DNA of 35,862 nt from CAZILN01 sp964540005 (GTDB taxonomy: Bacteria; Bacteroidota; Bacteroidia; Bacteroidales; SM23-62), in the NCBI GenBank assembly GCA_964540005.1, contig CAZILN010000032.1:1-35862 (forward strand), in the 5' to 3' direction. The notes beneath the pieces were generated by a model. It did not search any database and was not told the DNA's origin. It saw only the letters and a program-made list of their open reading frames with translations. The translations under genes and the position numbers were made by a program. Positions 15,851 through 24,961 of the stretch are shown in pieces; the stretch's first letter is position 1; each line of letters opens with the position of its first letter.

Positions 15851-16458
15851 AAAAATATACCGGAATATTAGTTTTATTTTTCCTTTCAATCAGCGGTATA
15901 AATGCCCAGTATTTTGACGGGGGAATAGTTGCAGGATTCAGTGCCAGCCAGGTGGATGGCGATGAGCTGTCGGGATTTAATAAACTTGGCCTTGTTGGTG
16001 GCGGCTGGGTTTCGCGGACCTTCTCCGACAATCTTTCAGGACAGCTTGAACTGAGATATATAGGTAAAGGTGCCTATGAATCCAATAACACACCTCCCAA
16101 TGAGATATTTTACAAACTGGCTCTTCATTATATAGATCTGCCCGTACTTATTAATTTTCACTACCGGGACAATGTGGTTTTTAACCTTGGAGTTTCTCCG
16201 GAATATTTAATCAAGCATCTGGCTGAGAATCAATTCGGAATAGATCCCGATGACAGCCTTCCTTATAACAGCTTTACTATGAGTGCCATAATCGGTTGCG
16301 GTTATACCTTCCTGGAAAAACTGACCTTTAATGTCCGATATAATTACTCCATAATCCCTATGAGTCCGCATGCCAGTCATCAGACATACCTGTTCAACAG
16401 GGGTAAATACAACAATGTGCTGACCATTGCACTTTACTACCAGATATCCCTGCAGTGA
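15847..16458 (+). CDS. PorT-like outer-membrane beta-barrel protein
   Basis: A 203-residue exported protein: signal peptide ending I-N-A-Q, then an eight-strand-like barrel with alternating aromatic and hydrophobic residues and Gly-rich turns (FDGGIVAGFSASQVDGDELSGFNKLGLVGGGW, GQLELRYIGKGAY, LHYIDLPVLINFHYRD, VLTIALYYQISLQ at the end). This is the OMP_b-brl/PorT-type pattern frequent in Bacteroidota, including the typical LRYIGKGAY and YIDLPVLI segments. Ligand unknown. The ATG overlaps the sirtuin stop by four bases. The convergent comF gene begins two bases past its stop. Confidence 0.85.
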   Translation: MKKYTGILVLFFLSISGINAQYFDGGIVAGFSASQVDGDELSGFNKLGLVGGGWVSRTFSDNLSGQLELRYIGKGAYESNNTPPNEIFYKLALHYIDLPVLINFHYRDNVVFNLGVSPEYLIKHLAENQFGIDPDDSLPYNSFTMSAIIGCGYTFLEKLTFNVRYNYSIIPMSPHASHQTYLFNRGKYNNVLTIALYYQISLQ

Positions 16459-16460
16459 TC

Positions 16461-17147
16461 CTAGATCAGCAGATCTGCCACAGCTATCGTTGCTATACTC
16501 ACTTTTGCTTTCCTGATCCTCAGAAACTCGGCAGCAAGGGCTTCCAGGGTAGCCCCTGTGGTTACCACATCATCAATAAGCAAAATATGTTTTCCTATAA
16601 AAGTTTCATTTTCCAGGATGCGGAAAACCCCATTTACGTTATACCATCTTTCGTACCTGCTTTTATGGGTCTGAGTACCAGTCTTATTGAGCCTCTCACA
16701 TGATGTCACATTCAAGGGTTTTCCAAATACCCTGCAGAATCCCTCTGCAATCAGCTCACTCTGGTTATACCCTCTTTCCCCTTGTTTCTTCTTGTGCAGG
16801 GGTACCGGAACAATGATATCAATCCCGCTGAAACATGTCCCCTTTAGCTTTTTACCCAATAATATTCCAAGTTCAGTTCCTAGCTGCCTGTTTCCCCGGT
16901 ACTTAAGTTTGTGCATTATGTTCTGAAGTTTACTCCCCCTGGAATAATGATACAATGAGGTGGCATATTCAAGCCTTACCCGTCCCCAGAACAACCTTGC
17001 AACCGGGTTGTTTCGCATATCGGTATAATTTGTCCCGGGCAAATGGTATAAACATGAAGTGCATATAAAATCTTCATTATTAAGCAGAACCGCTTTGCAT
17101 GCCGGACAGGTTTTAGTATAGACCAGGTTAATTAACTCCTGTATCAT
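16461..17147 (-). CDS. comF: ComF family phosphoribosyltransferase
   Basis: A 228-residue cytoplasmic protein. The N-terminal zinc finger has four cysteines (14, 17, 29, 32), followed by the double-zinc-ribbon/PRT fold. The PRPP-binding loop ILLIDDVVTTGAT lies near 190-202, with IIVPVPLHKKKQGERGYNQSELIAEG (about 115-140) as the conserved ComF/GntX segment. In transformable bacteria ComF helps import single-stranded DNA; in others the role is unclear. No other competence gene is seen here, so natural transformation is not supported by this window. Length is normal for the family. Confidence 0.92.
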   Translation of the reverse strand: MIQELINLVYTKTCPACKAVLLNNEDFICTSCLYHLPGTNYTDMRNNPVARLFWGRVRLEYATSLYHYSRGSKLQNIMHKLKYRGNRQLGTELGILLGKKLKGTCFSGIDIIVPVPLHKKKQGERGYNQSELIAEGFCRVFGKPLNVTSCERLNKTGTQTHKSRYERWYNVNGVFRILENETFIGKHILLIDDVVTTGATLEALAAEFLRIRKAKVSIATIAVADLLI

Positions 17148-17233
17148 ATATTTCAGGGCTTTACCATTAATGCAGAAACCAGGTATTTATCATTACCTGG
17201 TCACATGAATTTTAAACGGCTCCTTCATACATC

Positions 17234-17265
17234 TTTCCGGAACATGAATGATTTTAATAATTTTG
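17234..17265 (+). promoter_or_regulatory. Candidate promoter of the rhodanese gene, with a leader hairpin downstream
   Basis: TTTC (17234-17237), a 20-base spacer and TAATTTTG (17258-17265) approximate the phylum consensus. The leader would be about 77 bases and contains a 6-bp inverted repeat (CCGGGT 17296-17301 with ACCCGG 17319-17324). Confidence 0.5.
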
Positions 17266-17348
17266 CATATGCTTGAACCCTGTTTATCTGACAAACCGGG
17301 TAACTGATCAGGATCTTAACCCGGAATAAACATTATCATGAAGGAAGA

Positions 17349-17777
17349 ATGATACGTCTTGCTGTTTTATGCTGTGCCTTACTGAGTATATCACCCGTGG
17401 TTACTTCACAGAAAGCGCCGGATACCTCATATACCGATCTGCATCCGGAAGAGTTCTACATTCTCATGGAAAGTGCTGATAACCATATAATTATTGACAC
17501 CCGCAGCAGGAAAGAATACAGAAAGGAAAGGATTCCCGGAGCAGTACTGGCAGCTGACAGGGAAAGTCTAATTCAGCTTACCAAATATCTCGACTTCGAT
17601 CAGCCCCTCCTGGTTTACTGCAGTGACAATTACAGGAGCCAGGATGCTTGCAGGATACTGGCAGAAAAAGGATTTAGAAATGTCTACAACCTTCTGGGCG
17701 GAATGACTGAATGGAAGATAATCGGGTTTGCCATAAACAAAAAGCGGCCTCCCACGAATCATCAGATCAGTCAGTGA
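17349..17777 (+). CDS. Exported rhodanese-like domain protein
   Basis: A 142-residue protein with an N-terminal signal peptide (MIRLAVLCCALLSISPVVTSQ), so periplasmic. One rhodanese domain covers about 30-125. The active loop reads CSDNYRS, with the sulfur-accepting Cys91, followed by GFRNVYNLLGGMTEWK, the conserved closing strand and helix. Rhodaneses move a sulfane sulfur to cyanide or protein thiols. Acceptor unknown. The start is preceded by AAGGAAGA, a rare SD-like sequence here. An upstream ATG at 17338 runs into a stop after four codons. Its 3' end overlaps the convergent membrane-protein gene by 11 bases. Confidence 0.88.
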   Translation: MIRLAVLCCALLSISPVVTSQKAPDTSYTDLHPEEFYILMESADNHIIIDTRSRKEYRKERIPGAVLAADRESLIQLTKYLDFDQPLLVYCSDNYRSQDACRILAEKGFRNVYNLLGGMTEWKIIGFAINKKRPPTNHQISQ

Positions 17778-18117
17778 TCACATCTTCAAATTCCGGATCA
17801 GCCAGTTGGTTCCTGTCTGAAGGATCAGCCAGGTCAGCTGGTTCTTCCCGATCAAGTCTTGCATTTTCATCCGGATCAGGTCTGGTGGAAAGCTTTTCCC
17901 TGAGATCCTTAATCTCCTTTTTCTTTTTCATAAGCCTTGGAACAGACGAAAAGATCCCCAGCAGTGTTCCTACAGCAAATGTAATGATTAATACCAGGCC
18001 CGTATGGATATCAACGGACCAGAACCAGATCTTAAGATGAACGACCATGATGTTCTGCAGGGCAAATATCACTACAAGAATGGTAATGATCATCAGTATA
18101 ATTAAGGATCGTTGCAT
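17767..18117 (-). CDS. lapA: LapA-like (DUF1049) inner-membrane protein
   Basis: A 116-residue protein with two membrane helices (about 3-25 and 40-62), the second with the family's VGTLLGI-type glycine pattern, followed by a basic patch (RLMKKKKEIKDLREK) and an acidic, Pro/Asp-rich cytoplasmic tail. This matches LapA/DUF1049 proteins, which in E. coli act with LapB in lipopolysaccharide assembly control. LapB is not in the window. It follows the RND permease gene by 78 bases on the same strand, but has its own candidate -7 box. Confidence 0.8.
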   Translation of the reverse strand: MQRSLIILMIITILVVIFALQNIMVVHLKIWFWSVDIHTGLVLIITFAVGTLLGIFSSVPRLMKKKKEIKDLREKLSTRPDPDENARLDREEPADLADPSDRNQLADPEFEDVITD

Positions 18118-18134
18118 GTATCAGTACTTTATTA

Positions 18135-18142
18135 CAAATATA
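18135..18142 (-). promoter_or_regulatory. Candidate -7 box of the LapA-like gene
   Basis: On the minus strand the sequence reads TATATTTG (TAnnTTTG), 17 bases before the ATG at 18117. No clear -33 TTG. Confidence 0.4.
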
Positions 18143-18195
18143 ACCACCATGATATTATTTTCTTGTGAATATGCGCTTTTTTATCTGAGAATTCC

Positions 18196-21100
18196 TCAGC
18201 CTTCATGAGCTGCCGGAACCCCGTTGTTACCGTTCTTCCTCAAATGGATAAAGCATAAGGCCTTTTTCTGCAGCAGGGTGCTGAGCCTGTACATGACAGG
18301 TACGATTATCAGGGTCAGGAAGGTAGCAAATGTAAGGCCGAATATTACGGTCCATGACATGGGTCCCCAGAAGAGTACCTGTGGCCCGCCAAAATAAATG
18401 TTGGGCTCAAAGCGGGAAAACAAACCTTCAAAATCAATATTCATCCCCACTGCCAGGGGTAGTAATCCAAGAACGGTTGTGATGGCGGTCAGCAGGACTG
18501 GTCTTAGCCTTGTCTTTCCTGCCTGAACAATACATTCGGTAGCTGCTGCAAGGGGCAGGAATGTATCCGGTTCCATTCCTAGTTTTTCCCTTTTTTGGGC
18601 CTTCAGGAGTTCAATATAATCAACCAGGACAATGGCATTATTCACAACTATTCCTGCCAGTGAAACAATCCCGATACCGGTCATGACTATAACAAAATCC
18701 ATTTTAAATGTAGACAATCCCCCGAAAACCCCTATGGTGCTGAACACCACACTGGCGATTATGATCGCTGGCCTGATGATCGAGTTGAACTGGGTAACCA
18801 GGATGATCAGTATCAGCGCCACTGCTATCATCATGGCACGACTGAGGAAAGCCATTGATTCCTGCTGTTCTTCCTGCTCCCCTGTAAAACTGTAGGAAAA
18901 GCCTTCAGGCATTCTAAAAGCCAGCAGTTCAGACCTGATCCTTTCATTGATACCGTTCGAATTATATCCTTCAATCACATTGGAGAACAGAGTTATAACG
19001 CGGTCCATATTCTTTCTCCTGACACTACTGTAAGTAGTACTGTAACTGAAATCTGCTACAGATGAAATCGGCACCATGATGTTGCGTCCTTCCTCATTAA
19101 AAATGATCTTTTGATTCATCAGGGCCGGTACGCTGTAACGGAATTCTTCTTTCAGGCGAAGTTGTATGGAATATTCTTCCTCACCGACTTTAAAATCTGA
19201 AATTTCTTTGCCATATAGGGCGGTCCGTATAGTACTGGCAATCTGCATGGTTGAGACACCGTATCTCCTGGCTTTCTTCCTGTCAATATTAACAATTAAT
19301 TCAGGTTTCCCCACATCCAGGTTACTCTTCAGTCCCTCTATACCATCGATCTTTGCCTTCTCGATAAAAGTAGCTATGGAATCGGTCAGGACCATCAATT
19401 GTTCGAAATCCGGACCGGTAATCTCAATATTAATGGGTCGCCCTGACGGAGGCCCCATATCGTCCTTCTCAATAGATATCTCGACGCCCGGATATTTGTT
19501 GATCAATTCTCCGCTTATCTCACTCATGATATTGGATGTATTGATCCCCATCCTGTCCTCATAATCGACAAATGAAACCGTTACCAGTGCTTTCTGAGGG
19601 GTCCCTCCCACGCTCATGTTGCTGAGATCTTCCTCACCCCCCTGGCCAACTGTTGTCAGGATGGATTCGACAATATCCCGGTAAGGTTCCACCAGGATGA
19701 TAACATCCTTTTCAAGTTTTTCCCTCACAAACTCGTCAGTAGCAGTTATATCAGTACCTATAGGCAGTTCGGCAACAATATTGATATAATTCGGTTCATT
19801 AACCGGGAAGAAGGTTACCTGGGGTTGCCTGACTACAAACAATACAATGGTAAAGAATAATAACAACACTGTTCCGATAAAGAACAACAAGGGATTTCTG
19901 CCCCTCAGTGCAAATTTCAGGGTCCTCAGGTAAATAGCCTCCAGCCAGACCAGGAATACATTCTGGAACCATAATTCAGCCTTATGAAAGAAAGCCAGGT
20001 TGAGTATCCCGATCAGGGCAAAGAGTACCAGGAGGTTGGCTATTATCATGGCTTCCATAAAATATAGCGGTACAGAAACAAGTATCAAAATCCCGGCAAT
20101 AATATATCCTCTTTTTTTGTTGGGTTTGCTGTCATAACTGGACCCGCCAACCTTTATAAATGTTGCTGAAAACACAGGGATAATGACCAGTGCATTAAAC
20201 AGAGATGAAGTTAAAACGATGATAAGAGTAATTGGCAGGGCTTTCATGAACTCCCCTACCATTCCGCCCCAGAATGCCAGTGGTATGAATGCTGCCAGGG
20301 TGGTAATAGTAGAAGTGATAATGGGCATGGCTATCTCTCCCACGGCCCTTCTTGCAGCTTCAAAAGGTTTATATCCCCGGCTTACGAAGCGATAAATGTT
20401 TTCGACCACAACGATGGCGTTATCAACCAGCATCCCCAGGGCCAGGATCAGTGAAAACAATACGATCATGCTGATCTTTAATCCTATAAGGGTTATCACC
20501 ACAAAGGACAGGAACATGGACATAGGAATGGCCAATCCTACAAACAGTGCATTCCTGGTCCCCAGAAAATAGAAAAGCACCAGTACAACAAAAATTACAC
20601 CTAAAAACATTGAATTTTCCAGGTTATGCAACTGCCCCCTTACGTACTCCGACTGATCATTTGTTAATGTCAGGTTCAGGTCTTCCGGCAGGTGTCCGGA
20701 AGCCCGTGCATCATCCAGTTTATCAAATATTTTATCAGTGGCAGACAGCAGGTTTGCTCCTCCCTTTTTAATAACCTGAACTGAGACAACCGGTTGCAGG
20801 TTCAGCCGGGCAAAACTTTTCGGCTCAGCATATCCGTCAATCACATCGGCTACATCCCCCAGGAACACCATTTTCCCGTTTTCGCGCTTAATAATAATCT
20901 CTTCCAGTTCCTCAACCGTTTCAAATTCTCCTATGGTCCGTATAGACCTTCTCGCATCACCCAGTTTAATTTCACCACCCGAAATGGAAATGTTCTCAGC
21001 CGTGATGGCCATCTCAATATCAAAGAATGACAGTTCCAGGGCTTCCATCTTGTGCAGATCAACTTCTATCCGGATCTCCTTTTCATTCAAGCCCTGCAGC

Positions 21101-21663
21101 TCTACCTTTGAGACCTCATCTATGGTCTCAATCTCATCTTCCAGGTATTCCCCGTATTCCCGAAGCTCCTCCAGGCTGAAATCACCCGAGAGGTTAATAT
21201 TAAGGATGGGGAATTCAGACAGGTCAATATCCATGACCAGGGGGTCAAACATCAGGTCATTGGGAAGCTCGCTTTTTGCCTTATCCACTGCATCCTTAAC
21301 ATCCTGCAGGGCTTCTTCCAGAACTACATCGGTATTGAACTCTACAAATATCATTGAAGCATCCTGCGCCGAAGTTGAGGCCAGTTCCTTTATCCCATTA
21401 ATCGTTTCCAGTTCTTTCTCCAGCGGCCTGGTGATCAGGTTTTCAATATCTACCGGGGCATTCCCCGGATAGGTTGTCTGAACGAGAATTGTAGGAATGA
21501 CAATATCGGGAAACAATTCTTTCGGCAGGATCCGGTAGGAAATTCCACCAAAAATCAGTATTACTACGGTCAGGAGGAAAATGGTATTCCTGTTTTTTAA
21601 AGCCAGGCTGGTCAGCTTAAATTCCCTTACCACACCCTCTTTTTTTTCTTCTGTTGTACTCAT
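18196..21663 (-). CDS. RND efflux transporter permease (AcrB/HAE-type)
   Basis: A 1155-residue proton-driven inner-membrane pump. It shows the duplicated RND plan: first helix near 26-48 (TIFLLTVVILIFGGISYR), a porter domain to about 345, helices 2-6 (about 350-500), and a second half repeating the pattern (first helix near 591-610, last helices near 890-1130). Asp414 in LALGMLVDNAIVVVEN is the proton-relay residue of TM4. Between the halves (519-535 and 538-558) are two additional hydrophobic segments, not part of the standard 12. The sequence fits the hydrophobic-compound (HAE) rather than heavy-metal branch. It is the last gene of the tetR-OMF-MFP-RND operon, 28 bases after the adaptor. 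Substrate unknown. Confidence 0.95.
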   Translation of the reverse strand: MSTTEEKKEGVVREFKLTSLALKNRNTIFLLTVVILIFGGISYRILPKELFPDIVIPTILVQTTYPGNAPVDIENLITRPLEKELETINGIKELASTSAQDASMIFVEFNTDVVLEEALQDVKDAVDKAKSELPNDLMFDPLVMDIDLSEFPILNINLSGDFSLEELREYGEYLEDEIETIDEVSKVELQGLNEKEIRIEVDLHKMEALELSFFDIEMAITAENISISGGEIKLGDARRSIRTIGEFETVEELEEIIIKRENGKMVFLGDVADVIDGYAEPKSFARLNLQPVVSVQVIKKGGANLLSATDKIFDKLDDARASGHLPEDLNLTLTNDQSEYVRGQLHNLENSMFLGVIFVVLVLFYFLGTRNALFVGLAIPMSMFLSFVVITLIGLKISMIVLFSLILALGMLVDNAIVVVENIYRFVSRGYKPFEAARRAVGEIAMPIITSTITTLAAFIPLAFWGGMVGEFMKALPITLIIVLTSSLFNALVIIPVFSATFIKVGGSSYDSKPNKKRGYIIAGILILVSVPLYFMEAMIIANLLVLFALIGILNLAFFHKAELWFQNVFLVWLEAIYLRTLKFALRGRNPLLFFIGTVLLLFFTIVLFVVRQPQVTFFPVNEPNYINIVAELPIGTDITATDEFVREKLEKDVIILVEPYRDIVESILTTVGQGGEEDLSNMSVGGTPQKALVTVSFVDYEDRMGINTSNIMSEISGELINKYPGVEISIEKDDMGPPSGRPINIEITGPDFEQLMVLTDSIATFIEKAKIDGIEGLKSNLDVGKPELIVNIDRKKARRYGVSTMQIASTIRTALYGKEISDFKVGEEEYSIQLRLKEEFRYSVPALMNQKIIFNEEGRNIMVPISSVADFSYSTTYSSVRRKNMDRVITLFSNVIEGYNSNGINERIRSELLAFRMPEGFSYSFTGEQEEQQESMAFLSRAMMIAVALILIILVTQFNSIIRPAIIIASVVFSTIGVFGGLSTFKMDFVIVMTGIGIVSLAGIVVNNAIVLVDYIELLKAQKREKLGMEPDTFLPLAAATECIVQAGKTRLRPVLLTAITTVLGLLPLAVGMNIDFEGLFSRFEPNIYFGGPQVLFWGPMSWTVIFGLTFATFLTLIIVPVMYRLSTLLQKKALCFIHLRKNGNNGVPAAHEG

Positions 21664-21691
21664 TTCAATTCAGTTATGAGATATGTCACCC

Positions 21692-22816
21692 TTATCTTGG
21701 AGCTATTTCAACGCCATCCGAGACCTGTGAGTAGCCTTCAATGATAACCCTGTCTCCCTGATCAAGTCCGCTTACTATCATTGTCTGATCCTGGTAGGAT
21801 AGTCCTTCTTCTATATATTTTTTTGAGGCAGTTAATACCCCATCCTTTTCTTTGGCCAGGTATAAATATTTCCCACTGATATCCTGTTTGATGATTAAGG
21901 AGGGCACCACCAGTGCCTGCTGCGATGAGAAATCATTAACACGTAATGTTGTAAACATGTTCGGTTTCAATTCTTCCTTAAGATTTGGAACTTTCAGTTC
22001 TATGCGGAAGGTCCTGCTTTTTTCATCAATTACATTCCCTATCCTGTGAATGGGTACGGTCATTTTGGCGTCTTCCCTGTCCTGAAATTCAATCTGAACG
22101 ATTTCATTTTCCTTAATGCTTCCCAGGTATTTTTCTGAAAGGTCAGCATAGATCTTCAGACTTTTAAGGCTGACCAGCTGCAATACCTGCATACCTGGAG
22201 CTGCCATTTCACCCTCCTTCAGGAAAATTATCTCAACCTCACCGTTAAAGGGAGCCCTGATCTTTGACATATCCAACTGTGCCTTCAGTGTGGCAAGCCT
22301 TGCTTCTGCCTGTTCCTTGGCATTTTTTGCTTCCAGGTACTGCAATTCGGAGCCTATCTTTTGTTCCCAGAGATCTTCCTGCTTTTCATACAGCTTGCTG
22401 GCCAGTTCGAGTCCTGTTTTAACCTCTTTGATACTGCTCTCAGTCAGGCTGGTATTCAGGCTCACAAGCAATTGTCCTTTCGTTACCCGGTCCCCTTCCC
22501 TGACATGTATCCTGTTGATCTGTCCATTCATTTCCGGTGAGATAAAAGCATCTTCTTCGGCTTCCAGTTTACCGTTCAGTTCAATATAATGATTGAACGG
22601 TCCAGAATTCAATTCTTTAAGTGTTACCGGAATACTGAATTTGCTGCCTGAATTGAGGGAATCTGTATTAAGTAATCCTTCCAGCTCCTGGACCTGCTGA
22701 CTCAGCTCCCTGATTTTATCTTTCTTTTTAGTGATCTTTTCGCGTATCATTTCCGGACTGTTCATATCACATGATGCAAGGGCGATGATTCCTATCAGAA
22801 TAATTATCTTTTTCAT
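21692..22816 (-). CDS. RND efflux periplasmic adaptor (MFP), lipoprotein
   Basis: A 374-residue membrane fusion protein. MKKIIILIGIIALASC gives a lipobox (LASC), so it is probably lipid-anchored in the inner-membrane outer leaflet. A short coiled segment after the anchor (EKITKKKDKIRELSQQVQELEGLL) is followed by the beta-barrel/lipoyl parts (GKLEAEEDAFISPEMNGQI, VREGDRVTKGQLL), a helical hairpin (about 115-165) and the C-terminal barrel. It links the RND pump to the TolC-like channel. An ATG at 22843 in the same frame would add nine residues; the later ATG gives a cleaner signal peptide. A 16-bp tandem repeat lies in the gap to the upstream gene. Confidence 0.92.
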   Translation of the reverse strand: MKKIIILIGIIALASCDMNSPEMIREKITKKKDKIRELSQQVQELEGLLNTDSLNSGSKFSIPVTLKELNSGPFNHYIELNGKLEAEEDAFISPEMNGQINRIHVREGDRVTKGQLLVSLNTSLTESSIKEVKTGLELASKLYEKQEDLWEQKIGSELQYLEAKNAKEQAEARLATLKAQLDMSKIRAPFNGEVEIIFLKEGEMAAPGMQVLQLVSLKSLKIYADLSEKYLGSIKENEIVQIEFQDREDAKMTVPIHRIGNVIDEKSRTFRIELKVPNLKEELKPNMFTTLRVNDFSSQQALVVPSLIIKQDISGKYLYLAKEKDGVLTASKKYIEEGLSYQDQTMIVSGLDQGDRVIIEGYSQVSDGVEIAPR

Positions 22817-22843
22817 TAGTGTATGTTTATTGTAGTTTCTCAT

Positions 22844-22882
22844 TATTGAAGTAGCTGATTATTGAAGTAGCTGATTATTGCA
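22844..22882. repeat. Tandem repeat, two 16-bp units plus a partial third
   Basis: ATTATTGAAGTAGCTG occurs at 22844-22859 and again at 22860-22875, and its first seven bases repeat at 22876-22882. The array fills most of the gap between the channel and adaptor genes of the efflux operon. Slippage could change the spacing between these two genes. Confidence 0.85.
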
Positions 22883-22895
22883 GTTAAACTAATTT

Positions 22896-24242
22896 CTAAA
22901 TGTTCCCCAATGCTTTTTCCAGACTCAGCTTTGCATTTAACAATTCCACCATGGCTGAAATGTAAGCTGTCTGGACCCCTACCAACTGATCACTGGCCTG
23001 GGTGAGTTCAAAGCTGCCCGAGAGGCCATTGGTATATTTGATTGAAGTATTATCGAATACCTTTTGAGCTAACTCAATACTTTTTTGCTGGTTAAGATAT
23101 TTTTCATATGCGCTGCTGAATTCTATACGGGTCTGTTGAACAGCCAGTTCAAGCCCTTTGGAAGCTTCATTTTTTATGTTTATAGTCTTTTCGAGTTCAA
23201 TTTTATTCTGGCCTACCCTGGCTTTTCTCATACCGCTGCTGAAGATCGGGACTGAAATATTTACCCCCAGCATGGTAGCCGGGTACCATTCCAGGTCTGT
23301 ATCATAAAAATTGAATTCACTTCTCATGGCCATCTGCTGGTGAGTCAGGTAGGCACTGATTGTGGGGAAGTATTCAAATCTTGTCCGCTTCAGCTGCAGG
23401 TATGCCAGTCTTTCCTGGGTCGTCATCAGTTTAAAGTCAATGTGTTCCTCCGGGCTAAACTCCTGTAAAAGCAGATCCCTGGTAAGATCTTCCATAATAA
23501 GATCCAGGTCATCTGTTATGCTTATTTCCTGGTTGAGGTCATATCCCATCTGGTACAGCAGGAACTTGTAGGAAAGTTCAACCATCTGCTCTGATGAGTT
23601 TACTTCATTTTCAAGACTTGAAACTGTTATTTTTAACTGATCGATATCGGTTTCATCTACAAATCCTTCCTTATACATGGCTTCTGTCTCAGCCAGACAC
23701 TCTTTCATATTCTCAAGGTTCTGAGCTATAGCATCCCTGCTGGCTTCGGACAGTATAATTGAATAATAACTTTTTGCCACAGCTTCCAGAACATCTGATT
23801 CGGATTTGATCAGGCTCTTTTCTGATAATTCCTTGTATGTCGTTGCAGCCTGCAGGCCGACAATGTACGGACCATTAAATATCAGCTGACTGGCAGTTAA
23901 AGATGCATTGGTATTATGCTGGGTACCGAACTGTACTGCAGAGAATGTGCCGGGAGGACCCCCGAAAAATTCAGCCGGGATCAGGGTGGTCATGAGTTTC
24001 AGGTTATCTGTGTATCCGGCGCCTGCTTCCACCTGTGGCAGCCCCATAGCAGTATTTTCCCAGATTACTTTCCTGGCAGTTTCAATATCCAGTTTGGCAT
24101 TTTTAATTGCCGTATTATTTATCAGGGCATATTCCTGGGCTTCAGCCAGTGTGAATTCTGTTTTCGGTTCCTGAAGCTGCGCTGATATGAAGGCAGTATT
24201 GCCAAACATCAGCATCCCTGTAATTATATATTTAATGTTCAT
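22896..24242 (-). CDS. TolC-like outer-membrane efflux channel (OMF)
   Basis: A 448-residue exported protein: signal peptide ending F-I-S-A-Q, then two repeated OEP domains of long alpha-helices with strand pairs (FTLAEAQEYALINNTAIKNAKLDIETA starts the first; an EYFPTISAYLTHQQ-type strand and GVNISVPIFSSGMRKARVGQNK start the second). Trimers form the duct through the outer membrane and periplasm. Length is usual for the TolC/OprM class. No lipobox is seen, so it is the unacylated type. It lies between the TetR gene (56 bases upstream) and the adaptor. Confidence 0.93.
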   Translation of the reverse strand: MNIKYIITGMLMFGNTAFISAQLQEPKTEFTLAEAQEYALINNTAIKNAKLDIETARKVIWENTAMGLPQVEAGAGYTDNLKLMTTLIPAEFFGGPPGTFSAVQFGTQHNTNASLTASQLIFNGPYIVGLQAATTYKELSEKSLIKSESDVLEAVAKSYYSIILSEASRDAIAQNLENMKECLAETEAMYKEGFVDETDIDQLKITVSSLENEVNSSEQMVELSYKFLLYQMGYDLNQEISITDDLDLIMEDLTRDLLLQEFSPEEHIDFKLMTTQERLAYLQLKRTRFEYFPTISAYLTHQQMAMRSEFNFYDTDLEWYPATMLGVNISVPIFSSGMRKARVGQNKIELEKTINIKNEASKGLELAVQQTRIEFSSAYEKYLNQQKSIELAQKVFDNTSIKYTNGLSGSFELTQASDQLVGVQTAYISAMVELLNAKLSLEKALGNI

Positions 24243-24298
24243 TGTGATATTACTTTTTCCTCATCTAACTGTTATTGGACATTTTTGTTCTTTTTTAA

Positions 24299-24919
24299 TC
24301 AATCAATGGTTTCAAGGCTGCCGAGACAGTTTTCAAGTACCTTCAATCCTTTTTCGGTAGCCATTCCCCTGATATGATAGATCAGTATTTCCCTGAAGAA
24401 TCCTGAGGAATGAATCTCTGATTCGGAAAAAATGTAACTATCCTGTATCGCTTCAACCCTTGTCAGGTATAATTTAGCGATGATCACTTCATCCAGATCT
24501 TTCCTGTACAGACCTTCCTTCTTACCCTGCTTGATATTCCCGACCGTGGAGTTATACATATTTTTCCTGCCTTCTTCCTGGTAACTTTTATACAGTTCGG
24601 GATAATATTTCTTCAGGTCATACAGGTAGGTGGAACTGTAGTCCTGCTTAATCCTGTTTACAGTCCGTATTACAACATTCAACTGTTCGATCGCATTTAA
24701 TCCGGAACCCATTATTTCTTCAAAGGATTTCATCTGCGATTTCCGTTCGGTTCCTTCTACCTTTTCGACAAGGTCCTGTTTATCCCTGACAATCTGGTAC
24801 AGTGTTTTTTTTGAGATCCCCAGTTCCTGTGCCACATCATCCATGGTGACACTTTTTATCCCGTATTTATTATAAAGTGCAAACACTTTTTTCAGAATGT
24901 CCTGATATTCTGTTGTCAT
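24299..24919 (-). CDS. TetR family regulator of the efflux operon
   Basis: A 206-residue regulator. The N-terminal helix-turn-helix is clear (residues 8-55: ILKKVFALYNKYGIKSVTMDDVAQELGISKKTLYQIVRDKQDLV); the rest is an all-helical ligand-binding and dimer domain that cannot be assigned a ligand. It is first in the operon with the OMF, adaptor and pump, so it most likely represses all four until an effector binds. A palindrome overlapping a TAnnTTTG box lies about 43 bases before its start, supporting autoregulation. Whether it senses the pump's own substrate is inference. Confidence 0.93.
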   Translation of the reverse strand: MTTEYQDILKKVFALYNKYGIKSVTMDDVAQELGISKKTLYQIVRDKQDLVEKVEGTERKSQMKSFEEIMGSGLNAIEQLNVVIRTVNRIKQDYSSTYLYDLKKYYPELYKSYQEEGRKNMYNSTVGNIKQGKKEGLYRKDLDEVIIAKLYLTRVEAIQDSYIFSESEIHSSGFFREILIYHIRGMATEKGLKVLENCLGSLETID

Positions 24920-24961
24920 TTTGTCTTGTTTTTCAGCCCGCGAAAATAACTTAATAAACTA

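Noticed and set aside
19166..19564. 132-codon plus-strand open frame inside the RND pump gene
   Set aside because: Antisense to the pump; hydrophobic, without start context or motifs.
20933..21472. 179-codon plus-strand open frame inside the RND pump gene
   Set aside because: Low-complexity Ser/Arg-rich translation antisense to a well-supported gene; a codon-usage shadow.
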